Positions 35,811-49,386 of a stretch of DNA of 64,000 nt are shown here, piece by piece (position 1 is the stretch's first letter; each line of letters starts with the position of its first letter). This DNA is from Gymnorhina tibicen (Eukaryota > Chordata > Aves > Passeriformes > Artamidae), in the NCBI GenBank assembly GCA_013399875.1, contig VXAZ01010787.1:523491-587490 (forward strand). Reading direction: 5' to 3'. The position numbers and the translations under genes were made by a program. The notes beneath the pieces were generated by a model. It ran no database searches. It saw nothing but the letters and a program-made list of their open reading frames with translations, and was not told the DNA's origin.

Positions 35811-38800
35811 GTAATCATCTTTATCTTTAGTTCTCCGAAAATTTATGGAATTATTTTTAAAGATTATTTGAGGTTGAACATTGCCAAGTAGTTTCTGAAA
35901 GTAGAAATAGATTTTAACAACATTGTGTGCTTACCTACCCAGGCAATGTCCCATCACACCCTTCTCACAGGTTTCTAGGAACTTGTAGAACCCTACTATT
36001 CTCTTATATATTGTTAGCCATAGTGTATGAGTAAACTTAACCATGCTTGTATGTTTGAAATTAATCTGAAATGAGATACGATCCAAATTTTCATTGCATA
36101 GAGCCTATTGCAGTAGAGGTAATGTATCAAGAAATGCTTTCTCATTCTCACAATTAAATAAAAAGCTTATCCTTCTACTTGCATAACATATTCTTCTAAG
36201 TGAATATAAAGTCTGTATTATAAAATACATTACCTAGATAAATAGAATCAAATTTTTCGATTAAAGCAACTTAACAGCCACAAAAGAAGATGAGAATTGG
36301 AAGCAGTATCAAATCAGTTTACAGGGGACAATATCCAGAGGCTGGACCCTAGTTTAGATCATCTTCTTAAAAATGTCCTTTCATTTTCCCCATTAATATC
36401 AGAATATGTAAGAGTTTCCACACCATCTGTGATTTATCAACCACAAAATTTGTTTCCAGTAGGAAGCCCTGAACTAAACAAAACATTATTTGACTGAAAT
36501 TTTTGCAGTACTGAAGCACTATGCAGGAATGCAATGCTATTATTAACATGGTTGTTAGAGGTATGACTGCCTCAAAAAGACAACATGTTTTATTAGACAA
36601 ACTCATACGGTCAATCTTTTAGCAATATGCATTCTTCTCCCCGGCTGAAAAGGAAAAAGAAGAATTTTCAAAGGTGATGCAAGCAGAGAACACTAGGTCT
36701 GAGATAAAATAGATATGTTAATCTTGAAATAGCTAAGACAAAAGGGGGTTAGAAGTATTGGAACAGAGGAAATGTAATGGGAAAAGGTAGTTCTCTTTTA
36801 CAGTAAAGGATGAGATTTACTGCTGGCAGCACATGACATGATAGTTTGGGAAGGAGAGGGGAAATGATCACGTGCCATAAAAAGGATATTTCTAACGCGT
36901 TCATGATTTTTACTATCCAGTAAAGATATATTGTGAACTTTTATAGCAAACCTGGACACATCTGTAAATTTTGTTTGACTGATTTATTATTTTTCTGTTT
37001 AAGGAATAAGGTACCAAGGTTTTACACAGGTTGGCACAAAGCAAACAGAGAAAAAAGAATGTTTGCTAGATCATAATTTTGTTTTAAAATGGTTCAAATA
37101 TAAAGCCTCAGTAAATGCTAAGATTTTATACTCGCTGGATCTGAAAGCAAGCCTACCACTTAAAAACACCAGATTTCCCATAGCTGTAGTTAAATTCCTG
37201 CATAATGAACTTTTTAAACACTTAAATTAGGACCAACATCTTTTTGAATAATCTGTAAGGATAATGTCCATTTAGAAAAAGGTGTGAGGATTTTTTAACC
37301 TTAAAAAATATTTCTTGAGCTTATTTTCAGAACAACTCTGCAATAACAAGTTAATCAGATAAATACAGCTATTGACAGAGAGGCAGTATATCACCAGAGA
37401 CACAAGATAAAATGCAAGGAAAGATTTTTTCAACATTATTAGAATTCAAGATATTTAAAACTGGACTAAAAAAAAAAAAGTAAAGTATATAACCATGATA
37501 ACATGAAAAACAAGTTCCAAAGACACTGCTAGATGCTATACCTCTACTAAAAAAACCAAAGCACTGCATATATGATTAAATTATATGACAGTCACAGACT
37601 TAATTATGGCTAATTGACATGTTATGTTCAGAAAAATTAAAAATATATATATATTATGCCTTATTACTCATTGACTGACCTACAGATTGACTATATTGCA
37701 AAAGGTGCATTTAAAACTATTTTCTTGCTATGCTGTTAATATTATTTACAATACCTTAACAAGTGCTCCATCATAGAAACCCTTCTGCCTGCTATCATGT
37801 AAAGAAATTGATTCACTTCCAACTGAAGAACAAACTTCTTTGAGGTGTCTGCCTAATGACACATTTAATGAATAAGCAGCCATTCTAGATGGAATAGAAT
37901 CTCTACTTCCACTATAAATTAATATGTTTCTAACAAACACTACAAAATAAAGCCTGATTGTTTTTTCTTCTACACTATGATAAATGTGCATTATAGAAAA
38001 GAAGTGGAGAGTTAAAAAAAAATCACTTAAATGTAAATATAATAGACTGTGCACAGCAAGTTTAAAGAGTTTCCATCCTGTCCTCAGTGATTTACAGCTC
38101 CACACATTTGCTTTATCATTCTATCAAGTTTTTCTGATTGTTTTGTTGCTGCTTTGCTTTGTTTAATTCATAAAACCAGAGTGGAACGGAAATCTGTAAT
38201 TGTGTCCTAAGGCACACTCTTCAGTACAAACAAAATCATCAAAAAACAAGTCTTCCTCGCTTTCATAACATGATAGTTAAAATTTGCATTATGGATATCA
38301 CTTGTTGTTCATTCATGTCATCCAAGCAAAACACAGAATAGTCGTGAAGTGTGTTTTAATTTGTGATATGGATTCAGTACCTTCATTCTGCACGTGTAGA
38401 ACAGTGGCACACAGGAGGGTTACTGATGAAGATGGTATCCCCCTTTCCCTCTTCATAGGCAGTGACAAAAGAAAGATGGCCTGTTCCTAGTAGCGATTTA
38501 AAATGCTTGGGGTTTAAGATCCGATTTGAATGGTTGTGGTGTACTGTCTGTTCCCCTACAGCTGTTTCTTAACATACCTAGGGCGATCAGGCTATTGTAA
38601 CTAAAGTTGGGCCTTAATCACTGAAAATGCCACTCACTGAAAATCCTCTACATGGAGCTGAGCCTTTGTATGTGTAAATGTGTGCATAGTTATTCCCATG
38701 AAAAGACAACCTAACAGAAATAGAAACCTCTCATTATGATATTTTCAGTATGTTTATACCACATGTAAAGCCACAAGCTTCCTCCACATGGAGATGCTTT

Positions 38801-39435
38801 CAGTGTAAACCCTGGAAACAAAGGCTGAGATGTTAGATCCTAAAGGCCAGGGATGGAAAGTGGCAGTGCCTAAGCTACAGGTTGAAACATTCTTCTGTTT
38901 ATTTAGTCCCCAAATTATTTAATGCAAAAGATGGAAACAAACAAGGACTAACAGCTGTGCTCTCCTCTGTGGATCCCTGATTTACAAAGTACAGATGGAA
39001 AAAGAATCAGAGTCACATCATCTCTTGGCATTTGTCAGTATAAATCAGCACAAGCTATGGACTACAAGAAAACTAGGTTATAAACCATTCTGCTATTTGT
39101 ATTCCAACACAATAATTCTAATGCTAGTGTAGTAGGATCAGCTACCAGGCACCTATGAATAACAAACTTCATAGTATTTATCCTAAAACAATCCCTGATT
39201 TTAAAGTTTATTTTTGTCTGTGTAATACTGACTATTTTGTAATCCCTACTCAGTGCATTAGGATTCTCAGTAAAAAATCGCAGCCAGAGCATCATAAATC
39301 ATTTACAGTATATAGTGTTGCTTGAAGAGCCCCCAAAACAAATACTCACAGTCTGCGGGAAATGTAAATCATCATTTCAGAGGAAGGGCGCATGTGGCAG
39401 CCAGGCCAGTGTCAGTCAGTCTCATTAATTATGAA

Positions 39436-39453
39436 TTTATTTATTTATTTATT
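39436..39453. repeat. (TTTA)n microsatellite
   Basis: About 4.5 TTTA units. Confidence 0.88.
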
Positions 39454-42400
39454 AGCATTTCTTCTTAAGGATTTAACCAGCTCACACAGATTGTCTCCAG
39501 GGAAACCGCTACTAAATAAATTCAGGACCAACTTCATTCCTTGTAGAGCTGTATTAAAATACCTGGGGTATTTTATCATATCCTAATCAGCAGTACCTGC
39601 CTAACCATGAAACAGGCAGTTTGCCCTTTGCCTCTATCCACCTACACTTTTGAAAACAGCATTGAAAGCAGCACTGGGCAGCTGCCAACAATGCCACGTC
39701 GGTATCTTAAGGTCTTAGAAGAATCATTTCCTGGCTATCAAAGCATCATCTCCCAAAAAAAAGAAAGGGAAAGAGGTATATGGCCATAAAACAAAATCAG
39801 CACAAGGTAAATCATCTACACAGTGCTTAAGCTCTACACAGACGCAGCTTTACTAATAAGGCACAGAAAATAAACAGATGAAGCCTCATCTGGACACCCA
39901 GCTAACTCTAAACTGTGTTCCTTGAGGCAACAACTCATCAACATAAGTCAAAGGCATGGATCAAGAATCAAGATGTTCTCTCTGATTTTCATTTTTAAAA
40001 TAAATATTGATACACAAATTATGCTGCTTTGTGTAAATACACTGGTAGTAAGTGTATATGCCTGTAATAAAGCCAAATTTTCAAACCTTTGATTGGAAAA
40101 AGACTAGCTTGCTGTAAACTGTTTTATAAAATACTCACTCCTACAGCAGCTCAGCCTGATGGACTTCGGACAAAAACCTCCCAGAAGATGTCATTTTGGG
40201 TACCTGGAAGATCAGAATGTCTATGGCAACATGTCAGACCCAAAACTGAATGCCTGCCACCAGAAAATCTATTTCCTCTGTAAGCAGAATGGTACCTACA
40301 AAACTGATTTCATCAGTACATAACACCCCATCCCATGAAAACACACAGAGATTTGCCTTTCTGTGGACAAACACTACATTTTTGTCAACTGATTCTTACA
40401 TTAAAACCACAGCTTTTAAATTACTTTCAGCACCACTGGTAAGAACAGTCTCTAGACTTTAAGACATTTAAACCTATCAGCCAAAAAGGAGTCTACAAAA
40501 CATGCCACAGAGTTTGGGTCAATCTTTAATACCTGTTACTGTGAGAAAATCTCAATTTTATTTACAAGCTGAATTCATCCAAACTGGAATTTGTAGTTTC
40601 CAGCTATTAGAACTAAACTGTCTTTCTCTTATATGCATCTTTTATTAAATTCCTTGTTCAACACATGCTTTAAAGTTGCACTTATACATATTTCATGTTA
40701 GTCTTTGTTGTTAGGTCTTTTTATTTAAATTTGCACTATTTAATTTATTTTGAAAATAGAAAGAGAGAGAAAAATCATTATGTTCCTCTGCATCTGTTGA
40801 GAAAATTACCCTTACAGTTACAAATGGTTAAACTAAAGAAATGTGACTCAACCAAGGGCGTTACCCCAAAGTTACAGATGCAGAACATGAGTCTACACCA
40901 CTAAATCTGTTTGCTTAAGAAACAGCAGACCATGTCCAAACACTGATTTAATGCTGTGATCCCTGAATTGGTTTCATAGCGGAAGAGAGGGCCATTAACA
41001 CACAATGATTCATTCATTCACTAATTCCCACAAATTTCAGTCATAATTCCTTAAGCCATGGATTGCCCAGAGAGCTGGGAATAAAGAGCACTCTGCAAAA
41101 GACATTCAGTAAGAAGTGTGAAAAAAGTTACAAGAATGGACCTTAAATTTCACCGCAGAAACTTGCCCCTGGCGTCAGCTGTCCTGGACACGAATAATTG
41201 CACTTGACCTCAACCTTCTCACAAACTACTGTGCTGGGCTGACATTTGCACCTCCCAAGACTCAGCCACACCACTGATCTGATGCTGGATACTCATTCAG
41301 CTGTGTCAGTTCTGACTGCACACACGTACCTACAACACTCTGGCAGTGAGCAGCTTAGAAAACCTCATCAGTTGCTTTGTGACTTTTTTGAAGAAAAGAA
41401 ATCCCTGTGCTTGTCGGCCTTAATGTCCTGGTGACACCAGAAACAAGCATACTTTCAGAGGTCTGCTGAGAAATCAAACACAACCTACTTCACATACTCT
41501 TTCTTCTGATTTAAGCTTACAAATTATTAATGTTATGGTTCTTGAAAAGTCATTCTGGGGTGTACATTTATTAAGATATTATTAAATGTACTGAAACACA
41601 CTAACACAGCATGAAGAAATTCTCGGAGCTCTGTCGGAATGCAGATAAGACTGCACTGAAATAAAATTACACCATGTCCCACTTTAGTAAGATTTAAAAA
41701 AAATAGGGTTTTTGAGACATGTTATCATTCAATAGGAAATAACTGTTGGCCAGCTAAAGCATGGCACTATCAAGCACTAAAAATCAGAACTCTATATTAG
41801 TGTAGATGATTTAACTCAGGGTCTGCCACATTCAAATGAAATGTTGAAATAAGGGTGGCTCCCTGTAGATTTTCACAAATATTTCCAGATATTCATGCAG
41901 TAATAACCTTACATCAGATTCACACAAGTCCCTTTTCCCTGCATGCCCCTAGATTGCAGGATTAAAATACTAACACTATGTTACAACTTCCTATCCTTCT
42001 GGAAACAATGCCAGCAGTAATTAGAAAGCTTTCTCAAAGTGACTAACAGTATCAAAAGAAAAGCAGTTTATAATACTAAACCAAAACCAGTCTGGTAATT
42101 TACATACATGGTTTTTCTGTAGCTTTTCCTGAAGCTTTGCTTTCTTTTACATTTGAAAAGTTCCAAATCCTTACAAAGACTGCTACCTCTCCTCCCCAAG
42201 TTCTCTAATAATCAACCTTTTTTGTTTTATCTGAGGATATATAAGTATATATACTTGTATGTGTTCATATATTACTAGGTGCCAACTGTCCTCAGCAGTG
42301 AGTTCTGTAAGGACAGTAACTCTGATCCCAGAAAAGGGTTAAACTACTGAGCTCTTTACTGCCTGTTGCACGTAGTGCGATGTGTAATTGCTGTGACCAC

Positions 42401-43210
42401 ATGACAAGTACGTCCCAAACTGACAATTTCCAATGGTCTCAACTTTCCCACTTCCCACACAACGTACTTAAATGCACAGACCTAAAAGGCTAACTTTCCT
42501 TTTTACTCTGCCTGCCAGCCTTTCCAAAGGTATTTCTTAATGAAGAATTGGCCTGAACAACCGACTGAAACAATTGCCGCCTAATGAATACCATTCTCCA
42601 ATTCACAGGCAGCTTTCCTGTTTACCTATCAATTAATATAGATAGGAAAGCTCACTGCTCAGAAGAATTCTTTATCCATACTAAGAGAAAAGCAAACCCT
42701 AATACTGCAGAGACAATAAAACTCCCAAGTTCAGTCATGCGTTTGGATTGCAAGTATGTCTGTGTTTGATTATGCAGTATTACTCAGTCTGATGATGAAA
42801 ATGGTATGAAAACAGGCAGGACCTTCCAGACAATACTGACCTGCAGAAGCAGCTTGCTAAAGAGCTTGCTGACCATGAAGTACAACTCTACAAAGCACTT
42901 CTTCCAGATGAATTTTAGTGAATCAAAACCAGAAGAAAAAAAAAAAAGGAAAAAGAGTTAAGGAGAGTGACTTGTGCTTTTGGCACCTGTTTGCTTCCTG
43001 TGGTCTCCAAATGGAACCCTGTGCTGTTTTTGCTAATCCATCTCTGAGCTGACAGAGGTGCAAGTTGTAAGCCACAGATTGCATGCTGTGCTAGAGAATG
43101 GCAGAGCTCAATAAAAACTATTATTTCAAGACCTATATCTCATCTATTATTAAACCTGTGAAAAGAGTTTTAATTTCCTGTGCAATTATATGGTGCAATG
43201 TCGTATTTTA

Positions 43211-43247
43211 AGGGGGGGTGAAAGGAAAGGGGGAGGGGAAAGAGGGC
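43211..43247 (+). repeat. Purine-rich G-tract cluster (possible G-quadruplex)
   Basis: G runs at 43212-43218 (7), 43229-43233 (5), 43235-43238 (4) and 43244-43246 (3) lie in an almost pure purine stretch interrupted by one T. Four runs of at least three G with loops of 10, 1 and 5 bases satisfy a loose quadruplex rule. The surroundings are AT-rich. Confidence 0.7.
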
Positions 43248-46200
43248 TTGCTTTTGATCAAAAACCTGTTTTTCATATTTTATGGTTTGGATAGCTGTGT
43301 ACCTTGGGACCTAATTTGAAACTCAAATACATCTCTTCAGTCAGAATTTGAGTAAATCCACTTAACTATTTAATTATTCCAATTTTTTCTCACAAAGGAA
43401 GATAAACTACTAACACCTTGCAGTTTGGAACATTGCAAGCCAATGTTGCCTTTTTATCCATGTGTAGATTTCTTGCTTATGTGAAGTAGCAAAGGATAAT
43501 TAATGCAATTTTCAATTAATTCATACAATTATTTTGACTAATGTTTCCATGTCATGTGTGACACAAATCAGATTCTCTATTACTTTTATTTGTTTTCTAC
43601 TTAGCAGTGATTATTAAACAATCCATAACAATGACCATTTTTCTTTAAAAATATAGTACCGATTTATATTGTTATGAGCTTACTGGGTATAAGCTCACAG
43701 CAAATGGGATTTTGGAAAAGGAAAAACTAACCCAAAAGACTCCCTGTTTAAACAGCAGTAAGGCTTCTTTGCACAGTGACAGAAGCAGAAAGCCCCAGTG
43801 GGGCTGGAGACTCATCTTTGAGACTGTGAAAAAGAAGAAGCTTCTAACCTTTTGTAACTACTCTCAGCTATGTGTTGTATCATCATGGAATTAAAATTCT
43901 TTTATTCTGCTCTTCTCTTTCAGAAAGAGTTGGAATAAACATTTCAGAGGAAATTAGGTTTTTCACCATTTACACAAGGACTGCATCTTTACGTGCCTCA
44001 GCATTCAGCGTCCAAATGTACTGTCACTTTGATTATATACAAGATAATGAAATATTGAATAAATATTCATAGAAATTCAGGAAGGGATTATGATAAAAGG
44101 AAATGAAACCACTATGTACAAGGCAAATAAGAAATGATTAGCTATCTCGGATCAGGGAAGGTATAGCTGCAGGTCAAGTGTAGGAAGGAGAAACTCACTT
44201 CACATGGTGCCTAAATCAGGTAGAGGATGAATCTCTGCAGCCCATTTATGCGGTCTTAAAAACAAATGAATCAGGTATAGTTTTAGAAAGAGCTTACTAG
44301 AAGTACATAAAAGAACTCAAGGGTGGTTGTGTTATTTACAGAGATGTACATACATAAACACATACAAATATATATAGATATATGTATGTGTGGGTAGATA
44401 GAGATGGAGAGAAAGAATAGATCAGGAAATCAATCTCATATTCTTTCTTAAATTGAGAGAAATAAAAAGAGACATTGATTTCCAAATGAATTTTATAAAG
44501 CAGGATTCACTCTGGAAAAAATTGGAGGTTCTGTGTAGCAAAACTCAATGCACAAACTAACAAATTGCCAAATTTGTTCATGTGAACCAAAATGTATGTA
44601 CATGGAAAACACCACTACATTTTATGCACAGTAACAAAGGCCGCATTTCCACAGAGGGAGCATCAACATTTTCTTCTACTCTGTTAACCATTCAGACAGG
44701 GAACAGAAAAGAATGCCGAAAGAGGAAAGAAATTTAAAAATGTTTTTTTTTAAAGTAACAATTTGCCAAGTACTTTGACATAAAACAGAAAAGTAAAGCA
44801 GAAAAACTTAATATTTATGGAGAAAATTTTTCTTAGTTATGACATGTATGAGTAAACTAACATATTCATCTCCTCTTACTAGAGGAAAAACAGATTATAT
44901 GGTCAGATTGAACTCTTAGAAACACCTGCTCAATCTGTGCTGTCTTTGAAGTTTACCTACATTATATATCATCGTCTTTGATAGTCTTTAGAGGTATAAC
45001 TGCTATCAGAGTTTCTGCATAAAGGTGGAACTTAAATATTCTATCTCGAATTTGCTGTTACAGCTCTGCCGTTTTCCACTCTTGCAGGCAGTTAACTATC
45101 CTGGCTGTTTTGTAGCTGCAGTTTATACTGAAAGTTGTAAAAAACTGTTCACCTGCCCCCCAGAACAAACATAGGAAAAGGAATTGAACCTAATCCAATT
45201 TTTTCCAGGTTCTCTAGACTAGAAGAAAGAAAGAAAAGAAACGAAACTGATTAAATCTACTAAGACAGCATGAGTCTCACTGACACATTATCTTATCAGG
45301 CAGAGCTCTGACAGGGTATAGAAGTCCAAGAGATACTATAGAACATTGTGCAAAAGTCAAAATGAATGAAGAAACAGAAAAAGAGAGAGGAAGGATTTAA
45401 ATCTTTCCCTTCAAATTATAGAAATGTTGGGTTTTTTGATGTAGTATTCTGCAAGTTTTTTGGCAGCATTCTATGATTTACACTTCCACAACTCAGTTCT
45501 GAAAAGCTGTTTAGCATTATTCTTCATTGAACTAATATGTCAGAGGGTAGTTAAACTTCTGCTATTTGGTGCTTTGGCCCTATTCTTTTTTACAGTGTCC
45601 ACAACAAAAAAGGATGTTATTTAGTTATTAATTACTTCACTGATTGAATTAAATGTTACATTAATTTCATGTACAATGCACATGGTTTATCTTCACTGTC
45701 ATGTGTTATTCTACTGAAAAATAAAATTTAGAATTGGTAGGAACCTGATTTAATCACAGGGCCTTTTCTGGAACATTACCATTACAGGGTAGCTGCTAGT
45801 AAAGACCACTCTCCATAAAACAAACCCTTAACAAATTGTTGTGGTGAAGGTCTCCATTTAACTGAAACAAGCATATATTGCATATATTTTTATGCTTCTG
45901 TGCAGTACCAACTAATTGAGAGCAAAATCACTTGACAGCGCAAGACATGAAAGGTAACATTATTGTTGCCCTTCTTACTCAGTCACCTGAAAGCTGGCTA
46001 CAAGGATGAATTATTGAAACGCTAATGATCTGATTATTACAACAAAACATTATCTTATTTGCACTCACATAATCTTCCATTCTGGTGCGTCATCCAGACC
46101 ATTTGTTGCTTTGGCTACATTTGGAAGGCCAACTCACGGTTCCATTGAACTGTATGGCTGAGAAAATGCTGAGAGGAATTTCACATTCTTGCCTCTTTTT

Positions 46201-47906
46201 ACTGGTTACTGGAGTCACTTAAATTGCAAACCTTTAAGATCTCAAGGTGGGTCGCTAGCAGACATGGCTGTCAATAAGCAATACAATTTTTCAAGTCTTT
46301 TATAATAAAAGTATTATTTTCTGAAATGACTTAAGCTTTTAGGCCAGCATTGTAAAGGCTACTCAAGAGCCTAAAGGTAGGAATGACATGAGGCATTTTA
46401 AAATGTTTGAATAAATTTTAAAATCTGGCCAAAAGAAATTCAAATTTCATTTAAATTAAAATTAAGCCAATCCTTGTGGTCCATTGCTTTAAGACAGAAG
46501 TGCAAACCACAAAAAAGTCCTCCTGATACACCACAAGAATTGAAACTAACTTTTTTTAATGGGAAATTACCTCCCTGGTTCTCTACCAAAAAAAAATAAA
46601 AAAGGTTTAAACACTTGTTATTAACTTCATAGCTAATAAATCTAGCCTGATACTGAAGTTAATCAGAGAAATATTGGAGTTGTTTCCACTACACTGCTTC
46701 CGAAATGTTCACATCTGTTAGCATGCAGAGAGTATTTTCATAAATGCAGAAATCTTTAATCTTTCCTCTCACTCTATAAAACTCCCTGTATAAATACAAA
46801 TTGCATTATTAACACAGGGAAACAAATTTAGCTCAGCCTGCAATCTCAGTGTGTTTTGAACCAGGGTAAGGCTCTAACCCAGTCCAAAAGGTGATAAACC
46901 ATCAAGTTCAGATAAAATTTCAGATGCTATGATTTCTCAAACTTCAAAATATTCAGGAATTTCATGTGATCCTTATGTAGCCATCATATATTGGTGAATT
47001 TATTCAAATTCTACAAATAGTACTAAATTTTGAGTGTAATCTCCTTGCTGTTTTGTCAAGTCAGGTCTCCTTACACCACTACTCCTCTGGATGGCTGTCA
47101 CCAGCCTTGGCTCATTTGTAAGATGGGGAATATTAATATATTTGGTCATTTGGCTTTGTGACTGTGCTTCTCATAATAAACAGCAGACTCTGACTCCTGA
47201 CTGTCTCTTTGAAAGACATGACATGAAATGCCATGAATGAAAGTACTTGGTAGCTGTGCCTGTTCCATGACTGAGAGCCAATACAGAATGGTGTTTTTGC
47301 CTTGAATTTACTGGGCAGAAGGAAAGGCAATCACCTTTACTATGAAAACACATTGAAATGAGAAAATTACTCACTGCTGAGATCTCAAGACTTAGAGTAT
47401 TTAATTGCTCCTTTTCAGTAATCAAAGGTTGTAATATAAATTAGTTACTAGGTGATCATCCCTGCAAGAAAAGGAGCTTGCAAAACAGAAGAGTCAAAAA
47501 ATACTTGTATGTCATGGGGCAACAGCAAACACCACCAAAACCAAAAAGCTGTTAGCAAATAAACAGATACCAGCAGATAACTGGCTAATGTCAGCCATTA
47601 ATAGATAACAAATTTGTTCTGCATTTGGACAAAGAAATGAGTTTTAGGTGATGATAAACTACTTTTCATTTTACAGAATGGATTAGTTAAATAGTTGAGC
47701 CATTTTATGTCAGTAAGTCTAGAAAACTTGCATCTGAGGGCTCTCCAGGAACCACTTTCCACCACTAAAGTTCTTTTCCATTAAGTCTTGCAATGCTGAG
47801 GAAGAACTAGGCAACTGATAGAAAACTTAGAAAACTAAGGAGTACGCTACGTGCATATAAACAGATAAACAGGATGAGGTATGTAATTACAGGCTTATGA
47901 GCCTCC

Positions 47907-47922
47907 AAAAAAAAAAAAAAAA
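47907..47922. repeat. Poly(A) run, 16 bases
   Basis: An uninterrupted A run with no recognisable retrotransposed sequence upstream. Confidence 0.9.
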
Positions 47923-48093
47923 CGCTACAAACCCCAAATTATAAAGAATCAAAGAATTCAAAGTGGTAATAAAATTACTTTCTGACTATGTGAGCAGATT
48001 TCAATAAATGCTACCAAACCACTCTGTTTTCTTCACAGGAAAATGAGAAATGTAATAAAGATACTCACATTTCTGTAACTGACTATGTGTACG

Positions 48094-48115
48094 TGAAGTT
48101 TCAATGAAGTTTCAA
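48094..48115. repeat. 11-bp tandem duplication
   Basis: The word tgaagtttcaa is present twice head to tail (48094-48104 and 48105-48115). Confidence 0.9.
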
Positions 48116-49196
48116 GGAAAATGCAATACCAATATAGCAGCTCATACTTGCATTAAAATCAGACATCCTGGAGCTCCAAACGTTTTTTTTTAGATGGCCT
48201 ACTACTATGTAGCAGTCCACAGGAAGGGGTTCCTGCTTCCTCTCTTCCACAATTTTAGCACTGGAGAAAAAAAATCCACATAATCACATCAAAGGAATGA
48301 TATGTGAAGGGAATAATAAATAATTAAGACTGATGACTGGTAAAAATAATACAGTAGGCTGGTAAGCACATATATGTAGATTATATTCACCTAATTAATG
48401 GTCTAATGAAAGTGAAGAAGTGAGAAAAAAAAAATTTGAAATCACTGGTTCTCCCCTAAGAATTGGTAGGGCATAAAGCTTTCAGCAGAATATTGTAATC
48501 CAAAGTCTTTTGGATATACAAACGGCTAAGACTAAGGTTGAAGGAAAAAAGTGTGAGTCCCTTTCTGACAGTGCTAAAGCCCTCCCAGAAATCTGTGTCC
48601 AATTCAAACAGCTCTGATTCAGAAAGATGCTGCTGCACTAGGGCTAGTTCAGAAGAAAGTCACAGATGAATACAGGACTGGAAAAGACCCTTAGCACAGG
48701 AGGCAGATGGAGATCAATATATTAAGGTAATCAAAGGGCGGTATCTTGGCTGCATCTGTCAATGCCTTTGTGGGAATATGATGCAAAATAAATTCCACAG
48801 GAAAAATAAGGTGAAGATACATGCAAAAATACTAACGAAAACTTTTCAATTCAGGAAAAGGACTACTCCTTTTTTGTAGCATACCATTATAATTAAACAT
48901 TCCTTTAAGTGTAACACAGACATCTGAACTTTTTGTTAGTAAAAATACTAAACTATTACTAACAGGTTGAAAAAACACCTTTAATTTCTATAAAGCAAAC
49001 ATAATGTAAATTAAATAAATGTACGTTAATTTTCTTCTAAAATTTTGTGTTTGAAACCTTAAAAGCTTTCTTTTAGTTACCACTACTTGACCATCAAGAC
49101 TGAATTTTTCGAGGACAACCCCAATAAGAAGGAACTGTTTTTCTTCATACATATTTTCTTCTGATTTGCTGAAATTAGATGAAAAATTACCCTTAT

Positions 49197-49210
49197 AAAA
49201 AAAAAAAAAA
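49197..49210. repeat. Poly(A) run, 14 bases
   Basis: An uninterrupted A run following 'ccttat'. No parent element is recognised. Confidence 0.88.
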
Positions 49211-49340
49211 GAAAAAGTTGCAGAATTTAAAATGTATCAGAAAGAAAACAAACACTGTACTCAGTTTCAAACATTTACTAGTGTAAGTAAGGGTACATTT
49301 ATTTCTGAGTAAATAGACATAGAGTTAAGGTTAAAGGCCA

Positions 49341-49386
49341 ATACAGTTTTTGGTACTTTGATACAGCGGAGTACCAAAAACTGTAT
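49341..49386. repeat. Perfect 17-bp inverted repeat with 12-base loop
   Basis: The arms at 49341-49357 (atacagtttttggtact) and 49370-49386 are exact reverse complements, separated by ttgatacagcgg. The loop and the right flank also share an overlapping inverted match of about 9 bases (tttgatacag against ctgtatcaa), so a second, shifted hairpin is possible. No flanking target duplication is evident. An inverted template-switch mutation could produce this pattern. It is too short and lacks the bulged stem typical of a microRNA precursor. Confidence 0.93.

Noticed and set aside
35529..35891. 120-codon + frame
   Set aside because: It reads a minus-strand CR1 fragment in antisense and continues into AT-rich DNA.
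49341..49386. MicroRNA precursor reading of the inverted repeat
   Set aside because: The stem is only 17 bp, perfectly paired and without bulges or extension. Known animal precursors have longer, imperfect stems.
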